Source: UMGS1696 sp045643285
Lineage (GTDB): Bacteria; Bacillota; Clostridia; Oscillospirales; CAG-272
Reading direction: 5' to 3'
Assembly (NCBI GenBank): GCA_045643285.1
Contig: JAZUKN010000059.1
Span: 1-45,707, forward strand
Length of the DNA stretch: 45,707 nt
Shown: one piece after another, positions 40,119 to 45,707 of the stretch
Layout of the letters: each line of letters begins with the position of its first letter
Numbering within the stretch: position 1 is the stretch's first letter
The notes under the pieces: model-generated
Database searches by the model: none
The model's input: the letters and a program-made list of their open reading frames with translations, nothing else
Told to the model about the DNA's origin: nothing
Program-made: the position numbers and the translations under genes

Positions 40119-41030
40119 TTAAAAATCGGGTGTGAATCTCGCGGTGGCTGACGAGCGTTCCTGCATGAAGCCGTCAAACCCGAGCTGTACCGCTTCATCG
40201 GCGACCTTTGAGTATTCGTATGTCGTTATCTTGCGGCGCAGTTCTGCGAATCTGTCGGGCGAATTTTCACTGACAGGCGGCAGAAAATCGGGAGTGTACT
40301 GCGCCATAAGAGAGAGTATCACTTTGTCGGGCTGCACTGCTTCGGCGATTTTTCGGAGAACGGCTATCGAATCGTCGCGGTGAGACGGCAGAACAAGGTG
40401 GCGCACGATAACGCCGCGCTTTAACATTCCGTCGTCTCCGTAGACCGGCTCGCCGACGGCTGAGAACATCGCACGAAGTGATTTTTCGGCGTATTCGGGG
40501 TAGTCGGGCGCACGGGAATACTTTTCGGCGAGGGACGGGGACGCATACTTGAAGTCCGTCAGAAAAACGTCGACCGTGCCTGCGAGGGACTCAATTACTT
40601 CGGGAAGCTCGTACCCGCCCGTGTTCCAGACGACAGGCACGCTCAGTCCTTTGCTCCGCGCGATCTTCACGGCATCGATTATTTTGTCCGAATATTGAGT
40701 CGGCGAGACGCAGTTGATGTTGTACGCGCCTTTTTCTTCGAGCGAGAGCATTTCGTCGGCAAGTTCATCGGGTGTGTACCGCACTCCGACGCAGTTTCCG
40801 TGGCTTATTTTGCCGTTCTGACAGTAGACGCATCCGAGAGGGCAGTGCGTGAAGAATATCGCACCCGAACCGCGGCTTTTGTCTTGTCCGCTGATCGGCG
40901 GTTCTTCCCAGACGTGAAGCATCGTCTTCGAGACTTCGACTGTCCCGTCCGCGCCGCAATAACCGCGCCTTTCGCTTCGGTCAACGCGGCATCGCCTCGG
41001 ACAGAGTGAGCACTCAGTCGTCAAGCCCAT
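40119..41030 (-). CDS. Radical SAM protein, PflA-like (COG1313)
   Basis: 303 residues. An N-terminal Cys cluster (CSLCPRRCRVDRSERRGYCG), then the radical SAM motif THCPLGCVYCQN (CxxxCxxC), NINCVSPTQYSD, VPVVWNTGGYE, DVFLTDFKYASPSLAEKYSR and VIVRHLVLPSHRDDS. This is the pyruvate-formate-lyase-activase-like group of unknown substrate. ATG at 41030 overlaps the end of pncB by 17 bases and has AAGGG upstream, so the earlier in-frame starts are less likely. The overlap suggests co-regulation with NAD precursor salvage. Confidence 0.87.
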   Translation of the reverse strand: MGLTTECSLCPRRCRVDRSERRGYCGADGTVEVSKTMLHVWEEPPISGQDKSRGSGAIFFTHCPLGCVYCQNGKISHGNCVGVRYTPDELADEMLSLEEKGAYNINCVSPTQYSDKIIDAVKIARSKGLSVPVVWNTGGYELPEVIESLAGTVDVFLTDFKYASPSLAEKYSRAPDYPEYAEKSLRAMFSAVGEPVYGDDGMLKRGVIVRHLVLPSHRDDSIAVLRKIAEAVQPDKVILSLMAQYTPDFLPPVSENSPDRFAELRRKITTYEYSKVADEAVQLGFDGFMQERSSATARFTPDF

Positions 41031-42474
41031 TTTTGTTGCCCTTGATGTACTTCGATACAAGACCGTACTTCAGATCCCACAGCTTTTGCGAGAGGTCGAC
41101 GTAGTAGTTGTGCGGATTCTCGAAGCGGAGGACTTCGTTCCACATCGTAGCAAGCTCACGCGCACAGTGATCACGTATTTCGGAGAGCGGAGGAAGTTTG
41201 TATACGAGCTTGCCGCCCTCGAAGATCGGCACGAGCATTTCGCGTGCGGTGAAGTTCGTCAGCGTAGTGCGCTTCCAGGTGTACTCCTGGTCGAATATCT
41301 CGAGCGGCTTCGAGTCGTCGACCGTTTCGCCGTCCATGACGATGAGGTCAGCCATTGCCTGGCTCGTTTCATTTGAATAGAAACGGTACAGGCGCTTGAA
41401 GCCCGGATTCGTGATCTTTGCGGCGTTTTCGCTGACTTTTATGCGCGGTCTTACAGTGCCGTCCTCGTCTTCAACGCCTGCGAGCTTGTAAACGCATCCG
41501 AATACCGCGTCGCTTTTTGCGGTGATGAGCCGCTCGCCGACACCGAACGCATCAATGCACGCGCCCTGACGTAAAACTTCGTCGATGATATATTCGTCAA
41601 GCGAATTCGAGATGACTATCTTGCAGTCGGGAAGCCCGTTTTCGTCGAGCATCTTGCGCGCTTTCTTCGTCAGATATGCGATGTCGCCGGAGTCGATACG
41701 GATAGCGCACTTCGTGATACCTGCGTCCTTGAATGCCTTTATTGCGTTAGGAAGTCCCGAGCCGAAGACCGAATAAGTGTCGACGAGCAGGGTGGGATTG
41801 TCGGGATAGAGACGGCAGTAGGTCGAGAAAGCGTCGTATTCGCTCTCGAACATCTGTACCCACGAGTGAGCCATAGTGCCGCCTGCCGGTACGCCGTAGA
41901 GCTTGTCGGACAAAGTGCAGGCAGTTCCGGCACAACCTCCGATGTATGCGGCACGCGCACCGAGTACGGCGGAATGTTCACCGTGCGCACGGCGTGAACC
42001 GAATTCGGAGATCGGTCTGCCGCCTGCGACGCGCACCATTCTCGATGCTTTTGTTGCTATAAGGCACTGGTGGTTGAAGCAGAGCAGGATATAAGTCTCA
42101 ATGAGCTGTGCTTCGATGATCGGCGCGCGGACGGTGAGGATCGGCTCGTACGGGAAGATGACAGTTCCCTCCGGCACGCTCCATATATCGCCCGTGAAAC
42201 GGAAAGTCTTCAGATATGTGAGGAAGTCTTCATCGAAGATCTTCTTCGAGCGGAGATATTCGATGTCGCTGTCTGTAAAGTGGAGGTCGTTTATATATTC
42301 GATGACCTGTTCAAGTCCTGCCGCGATGGCGTAACCGCCGCCGTCCGGCACTTTTCTGAAAAATACGTCAAAATACGCGATCTTGTCCTTCTGACCGGAC
42401 GCAAAATATCCGCGTCCCATTGTGATCTCGTAAAAGTCCGTCAGCACGGCGAGAGAGTATTCGTCTTTTCTCAT
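41014..42474 (-). CDS. pncB: Nicotinate phosphoribosyltransferase
   Basis: 486 residues. Diagnostic segments: LAVLTDFYEITMGRGYFASG, ISEFGSRRAHGEHSAV, GVPAGGTMAHSWVQMFE (phosphorylatable His), LLVDTYSVFGSGLPNAIKAF, AIRIDSGDIAYLTKKARKML and DAFGVGERLITAKSD. It makes nicotinate mononucleotide from nicotinate and PRPP, the entry of NAD salvage, complementing pncC. GGAGG lies before ATG. It follows thiI by 25 bases. Confidence 0.96.
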   Translation of the reverse strand: MRKDEYSLAVLTDFYEITMGRGYFASGQKDKIAYFDVFFRKVPDGGGYAIAAGLEQVIEYINDLHFTDSDIEYLRSKKIFDEDFLTYLKTFRFTGDIWSVPEGTVIFPYEPILTVRAPIIEAQLIETYILLCFNHQCLIATKASRMVRVAGGRPISEFGSRRAHGEHSAVLGARAAYIGGCAGTACTLSDKLYGVPAGGTMAHSWVQMFESEYDAFSTYCRLYPDNPTLLVDTYSVFGSGLPNAIKAFKDAGITKCAIRIDSGDIAYLTKKARKMLDENGLPDCKIVISNSLDEYIIDEVLRQGACIDAFGVGERLITAKSDAVFGCVYKLAGVEDEDGTVRPRIKVSENAAKITNPGFKRLYRFYSNETSQAMADLIVMDGETVDDSKPLEIFDQEYTWKRTTLTNFTAREMLVPIFEGGKLVYKLPPLSEIRDHCARELATMWNEVLRFENPHNYYVDLSQKLWDLKYGLVSKYIKGNKNGLDD

Positions 42475-42499
42475 GATTTATACCTCCGATTTATTGATT

Positions 42500-43693
42500 T
42501 TATATTTCCTGTTCGAGTACGACGGTGTCGCGCGTCTGCCATGCTTCTTCGAGCAGTGCGTCAACGTCGACACGGTTTTCTTCGCGCTTGACCTTTTCAA
42601 GCTCCGGCTGTGTACGCGGATGACGGGGAGTGAAAACCGTACAGCAGTCGTCATACGGCAGTATCGACGTGTCGAATGTGCCTATCGAGCGAGAGATCTT
42701 CACGATGTCTTCTTTGTCCATACCGACGAGCGGACGGAAAACCGGTCTGTCTGCGGCGTCCTCGGTAACGCACATCGCTTTGAGCGTCTGTGATGCGACC
42801 TGCCCGAGCGATTCGCCCGTGACGAGAACCGGGCATCCGTTTTCTTCGGCAACACGGGACGCGAGCCGCATCATGAACCGACGGAGCAGAAGCGTGAAGT
42901 AGTCTTCTTCGCACCTGTCGCGCAACTCTTCCTGAATGTGGGTGAGTGAGATTATGTGTACCTTGATCTTGCCGCAGTATTCCGTAAGCTCCGACGCGAG
43001 CGTGAGGACTTTTTCGCGTGCGGCTTCGCTCGTGTACGGGAACGAATCAAAATGAACGCACTCAATGTTCATACCCCGCTTCATCATCGTATATCCTGCG
43101 ACGGGGGAATCAATGCCGCCCGAGAGGAGAAGCATACCTTTTCCTGCGGAATTGAGCGGCATACCGCCGGCACCGCGATCCTGTCCGGCATGGATGTATG
43201 CGTGCTTCTCGCGTACTTCGATCTTCACGAGAATGTCCGGCTCGTTCAGATTGACCTTGAGAGACGGCATTACTTCAAGCAGAGCGCATCCGACTTCGCC
43301 AGACAGCTCGGGGGACGAGAGAGGGAATGTTTTGTCGCTACGCCGAGCTTCGCATTTGAATGTTTTTATTCCGGCGAGTTTTTCGGGGAGATAAACTTTT
43401 GCGGTCTCAAGAATGGATTCGAGAGTTTTTTCGCAGACTGCCGCCTTGCAGATACCGGCAAAGCCGAAGATCTTGCCGACTTGCGCGTACATTGAGTCGA
43501 GGGCGTATTCCGCGTCTTCGTCGAGCGGCTCGATGTAGACGGTGCTCTGATTCGAGCGGACTGCGAAATTGCCGAGCATGGCGGCGCGTCTCTTTACGTC
43601 GCGGAGAAGCTGAGCTTCAAAGCGGCTGCGGTTCGTGCCTTTGAGGATGATCTCGCCGTACTTGCCGAGGATGACTTCTTTTATTTTTTCCAT
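42500..43693 (-). CDS. thiI: tRNA 4-thiouridine synthetase ThiI
   Basis: 397 residues: N-terminal ferredoxin-like and THUMP domain (LGKYGEIILKGTNRSRFEAQ; IKTFKCEARRSDKTFPLSS), then a PP-loop ATPase (LLLSGGIDSPVAGYTMMKRG; the P-loop SGGIDSP at about 192-198). The PP-loop domain ends with CCTVFTPRHPRTQPELEKV. No C-terminal rhodanese domain, as in Bacillus-type ThiI, so a separate NifS-like sulfur donor is expected. It makes s4U8 in tRNA and takes part in thiazole synthesis. It heads the thiI-pncB-radical SAM unit. Confidence 0.96.
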   Translation of the reverse strand: MEKIKEVILGKYGEIILKGTNRSRFEAQLLRDVKRRAAMLGNFAVRSNQSTVYIEPLDEDAEYALDSMYAQVGKIFGFAGICKAAVCEKTLESILETAKVYLPEKLAGIKTFKCEARRSDKTFPLSSPELSGEVGCALLEVMPSLKVNLNEPDILVKIEVREKHAYIHAGQDRGAGGMPLNSAGKGMLLLSGGIDSPVAGYTMMKRGMNIECVHFDSFPYTSEAAREKVLTLASELTEYCGKIKVHIISLTHIQEELRDRCEEDYFTLLLRRFMMRLASRVAEENGCPVLVTGESLGQVASQTLKAMCVTEDAADRPVFRPLVGMDKEDIVKISRSIGTFDTSILPYDDCCTVFTPRHPRTQPELEKVKREENRVDVDALLEEAWQTRDTVVLEQEI

Positions 43694-43740
43694 AAGCGAA
43701 CTTCCTTATGATAGAATGTGCAGATAAATATACACAATAA

Positions 43741-43769
43741 AGTATATCACGGAAGAGGAGAAAAAGCAA
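43741..43769 (-). promoter_or_regulatory. Promoter of the thiI-pncB operon
   Basis: On the minus strand TTGCTT (43769-43764), 17 bases, TATACT (43746-43741). Same -35 variant as the prfB unit promoter. Confidence 0.65.
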
Positions 43770-43784
43770 GGCTTTTTCTGCACG

Positions 43785-43882
43785 GATGTGCGAGACGGCG
43801 TATCACGGCTTCGCAGAATATTATCCCTTTTGTCCGTAGGGCGGGGGCTTGTCTCCCGCCGCCAGATTTGCACAAACTTCAC
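43785..43882. repeat. CGTAGGG / TTGCAC family copy
   Basis: TATCACGGCTTCGCAGAATA (43801-43820), then GTCCGTAGGGCGGGGGCTTG, CTCCCGCCG and CCAGATTTGCACAAACTTCA. It is the fourth copy of the family at 16925-17150, here directly abutting the long hairpin. Confidence 0.7.
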
Positions 43883-43933
43883 ATAGGCAAGAGGTAGAAA
43901 ACGTCTCCGACGTTTTCTACCTCTTGCCTATGT
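43881..43933. repeat. Perfect hairpin with 25-bp arms and 3-base loop
   Basis: Arm 1 (43881-43905, begins ACATAGGCAAGAGGTAG, ends AAAACGTC) and arm 2 (43909-43933, begins GACGTTTTC) are exact reverse complements around TCC. The inner nine pairs GAAAACGTC/GACGTTTTC match 17238-17258. Confidence 0.9.
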
Positions 43934-43962
43934 ATAGTATGCCGAATACATTCGGCGACACC

Positions 43963-43986
43963 AAAAAAACGAACCGTGAGGTTCGC
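43963..43986 (-). terminator. Terminator of the thioesterase-barnase-barstar operon
   Basis: On the minus strand GCGAACCTCACGGTTCG followed by seven T: a 6-bp stem CGAACC/GGTTCG around TCA, just after the barstar stop. Confidence 0.8.
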
Positions 43987-43994
43987 TTTCCTGT

Positions 43995-44261
43995 TTATTC
44001 TTTCATCACCGCGCGGAACCGCGTCGATTCTTCGTCGGTTGCGACGAGCATCTCGCGGAACGACTCCGCGTACTCGCCGAGGTGCTCGCGCAGCTCGGCA
44101 AAGCACCGCACCTCAAGCGTATATCCGGCTTCCGAAAACACATCGTGCAGTGCGTCGAGATTTTTGCCGCAGTAATCGGGAAGCGGCAGTTTCTTTCTGA
44201 GAACGTCGTACATTTCTTCGCGCGTTTTCACTTTTTTGAAGTTTACAATGTATCTCTTCAT
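43995..44261 (-). CDS. Barstar-family ribonuclease inhibitor
   Basis: 88 residues. The barstar pattern is clear: an N-terminal strand (RYIVNFKKVKTREEMYDVLR), the binding helix and loop LPLPDYCGKNLDALHDVFSE (about 25-44; Tyr, Gly, Asn, Asp and Leu positions equal those of barstar), and a C-terminal helix/strand segment. It has no signal peptide and so acts in the cytoplasm. It starts 2 bases after the stop of the barnase gene, with GGGGAGGAG overlapping that stop. It neutralises the adjacent RNase if any stays inside, or an incoming kin toxin. Confidence 0.92.
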   Translation of the reverse strand: MKRYIVNFKKVKTREEMYDVLRKKLPLPDYCGKNLDALHDVFSEAGYTLEVRCFAELREHLGEYAESFREMLVATDEESTRFRAVMKE

Positions 44262-44263
44262 TT

Positions 44264-44860
44264 TTACTCCTCCCCGTACAGCAGAACGAACGTCTCATAG
44301 TGGTCTTCGGTGTAGTATACAAGCCCGTCATTCGAGTAAACAATCCGCTTCGCACCGCGCGCCTTTGCGCCGATCGTATCAATGTCGCACTCGTAGTACG
44401 ACCGCCCGCTTTTCTTCGGCAGAAGTCCTTCGTAATTGCCGTAGTATGTTCCGCCGATCGCCTTTCCGGGGACTACTTTATATAGCGGACCGGCTTCCCA
44501 GCCGAGCTTTTCTGCTTCTTTTTTGGTCATATAGTTCTTCGGCAGCTTGCCGTAAAGGTGGATGTACAGCGCAACGTGGTCGCAGTCGTCGTACTCGCCG
44601 TCTTCTTCGACGTCAAGATCGATAATGTCGGGCTGCTCTTCTTGCTGTTGCTCTTCTTGCTGTTGTTCTTCATCTGACGGTAGAACAACAGCCATTGGCG
44701 GCTCGTCTGCGTCCGTTTCACCGCCGGTTTCGCCTGTTTCGTCGATCCCGTCCGTCAGCACGTCTATTGCAATATCTGCAAGGTCTGCACAAGATGTCAG
44801 TCCGACGCACAGCGAAAGCAGTATCGTCAGCGCAAGGATAAGTGACAATATTTTTTTCAT
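44264..44860 (-). CDS. Lipid-anchored barnase-like ribonuclease
   Basis: 198 residues. Lipoprotein signal (LSLCVGLTSC; Cys24), an acidic linker with E/Q tracts (about 64-76; DEEQQQEEQQQEEQ), then a barnase domain from about 92. Key barnase residues are present: NYMTKKEAEKLGW (Lys113 for K27), PKKSGRSYYECDID (Arg153 for R59, Glu157 for the general base E73), AKRIVYSNDGLVYY (Arg172 for R87), Arg168 as candidate for R83 with a one-residue shift, and TEDHYETF (His187 for H102). Barstar follows. Most barnases are freely secreted; a lipobox here implies tethering to the outer face of the membrane. CAGGAGG precedes ATG. Confidence 0.93.
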   Translation of the reverse strand: MKKILSLILALTILLSLCVGLTSCADLADIAIDVLTDGIDETGETGGETDADEPPMAVVLPSDEEQQQEEQQQEEQPDIIDLDVEEDGEYDDCDHVALYIHLYGKLPKNYMTKKEAEKLGWEAGPLYKVVPGKAIGGTYYGNYEGLLPKKSGRSYYECDIDTIGAKARGAKRIVYSNDGLVYYTEDHYETFVLLYGEE

Positions 44861-44861
44861 T

Positions 44862-45596
44862 TTAAGCCTCCTGTGTTAATGATTCCAGAACGATTTCCGC
44901 CGTGGCGTTCGTTTTTCCGTCGTCCCTTTGCGAGCGTATGTAGAAAACGCCGTCGCTCGTGCCGGAATAATATTTTACGGTGTCGCCGAGCCGCGCTTCG
45001 TCCGCAAACGAGATCGCCAGCGAGATCACGCGCATGCCGATCATGCTCACGCCGAGAAAACCGCAGAAAATGTCGGGATATCGCGTGTTGTTCATGTGAC
45101 CGTTCATGTCAATGTCGGCGTACTCAACAGTTCGCTCGCCTTTGAGAGACATCTGAACATCGTCAGGAACACGGATGCGCGACGGCAGGTCAAGCTCCAG
45201 CATCGCGTCGGTTCGGTAGCAGTTGCCAAGCTCACTGACGCGGTGGATGCGCCTGTCTTCGACTCCGATGAGCGCCCATACGGACACAGCTTCCGCGACT
45301 ATAACACCGTCACGCAGCACGCGGAAGCACCGCTCGAACTGCACGCCCTTTGATTCGCACGCCCACGTCTCGACGGATATGGATTCGTGCGCGTGGATCG
45401 GTGCGTATGACGACAGACGCAGGCGGCAAAGGACAAAGGTAAGTCCTCTGTCGTAAAGCTCGTCGAACGACGGAGTGTCGTCCTCCATTGAGCGGTTGGC
45501 GGCGTCCTGCAAAAAACGGAGCAAAGCCGACGCCGAGACGATACCGTTCGCGTCAACATCGTTTATGTTTACTGAATAATCACGCGACCATTTCAT
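44862..45596 (-). CDS. Acyl-ACP thioesterase (FatA/FatB type)
   Basis: 244 residues, double hot-dog fold. N-terminal half: NDVDANGIVSASALLRFLQD, LTFVLCRLRLSSYAPIHAHE and ETWACESKGVQFERCFRVL. C-terminal half has the catalytic EYADIDMNGHMNNTRYPDIF (Asp, Asn and His of NGHMNN). Bacterial members release fatty acids from acyl carrier protein. The barnase start lies one base after the stop, so the two are translationally linked. No promoter is clear in the 111-base remainder. Confidence 0.92.
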   Translation of the reverse strand: MKWSRDYSVNINDVDANGIVSASALLRFLQDAANRSMEDDTPSFDELYDRGLTFVLCRLRLSSYAPIHAHESISVETWACESKGVQFERCFRVLRDGVIVAEAVSVWALIGVEDRRIHRVSELGNCYRTDAMLELDLPSRIRVPDDVQMSLKGERTVEYADIDMNGHMNNTRYPDIFCGFLGVSMIGMRVISLAISFADEARLGDTVKYYSGTSDGVFYIRSQRDDGKTNATAEIVLESLTQEA

Positions 45597-45629
45597 AAAA
45601 AACCTCAGGACAAGTTGATAATTGCAGAA

Positions 45630-45668
45630 AAATGAATAATGAATGATGAAGAATGAATAATGAATAAT
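45630..45668. repeat. Short GAATAAT / GAATGA tandem motif
   Basis: AATGAATAATGAATGATGAA followed by GAATGAATAATGAATAATTG: imperfect 7-8 base units in the final AT-rich 100 bases. Possible spacer or slippage sequence; no gene seen after 45596. Confidence 0.5.
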
Positions 45669-45707
45669 TGGACAAAAGTCTAAAATAAGCGCTCTGAATA
45701 CACTAAA

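Overview
The window looks like a chromosomal segment of an uncultured, probably endospore-forming gut Clostridia (Eubacteriales/Oscillospiraceae-like). Reasons: the Firmicutes order yqfC-yqfD-phoH-ybeY-era-recO with ylbJ opposite; mutS2, a release factor 2 gene and thiI of Firmicutes type; AGGAGG-type ribosome sites nearly everywhere; TTG starts; many TTGACA-N17-TATAAT promoters; a moderately GC-rich core; and hairpin repeats of the kind seen scattered in gut Clostridia. Species cannot be named from sequence alone.

Layout. 1-6200 is an AT-rich accessory region. It holds an RloA/RloB (AbiL-like) ATPase plus Toprim-type nuclease defence pair, a 123-bp tandem repeat, the N-terminal stub of what may be a second nuclease, a distorted tRNA-Asn(GUU)-like sequence, a 58-residue gene, an S-layer-homology surface protein and several small membrane or lipoprotein genes. 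6200-9160 carries an SGNH esterase, an anion permease, and an XRE repressor divergent from a glycine-zipper peptide gene whose promoter contains a perfect palindrome. 9300-13791 is a minus-strand operon: SPFH/zinc-ribbon protein, lipoprotein, Tyr-phosphatase, TIM-barrel epimerase, phosphodiesterase-type phosphatase. 13872-14680 is a lipoprotein gene between two inverted arrays of triloop hairpins. 14682-16836 holds a SpoU-family methyltransferase, prfB and a Cys-rich small protein. 16911-17400 is a gene-free repeat cluster.

17434-27913 is the sporulation and housekeeping block (ylbJ; yqfC, yqfD, phoH, ybeY; era, recO; a lipoprotein; mutS2). 28001-36035 reads as one transcription unit with a strong promoter and a strong terminator: TIM-barrel isomerase, rhamnulokinase, L-rhamnose isomerase, a CapA-like lipoprotein lacking the usual active-site residues, a cell-wall amidase, an AEC transporter and a GlmS-like SIS protein. 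It links rhamnose entry with envelope functions, but no rhamnulose-1-phosphate aldolase is present. 36019-40068 has pncC, a GH38 alpha-mannosidase and an NlpC/P60-like protein. 40119-43693 is a minus-strand thiI-pncB-radical SAM operon. 43881-43933 is a perfect 25-bp-arm hairpin. 43995-45596 is a minus-strand operon of acyl-ACP thioesterase, a lipid-anchored barnase and barstar.

The points most worth following up are the surface-anchored barnase with its adjacent barstar, the RloAB locus with its nuclease stub and tRNA-like neighbour, the glycine-zipper/XRE pair, the SPFH-phosphatase operon, the prfB gene that has lost its frameshift site, and the layered hairpin repeat families. All functions are assigned by reading motifs by eye; no database search was possible.
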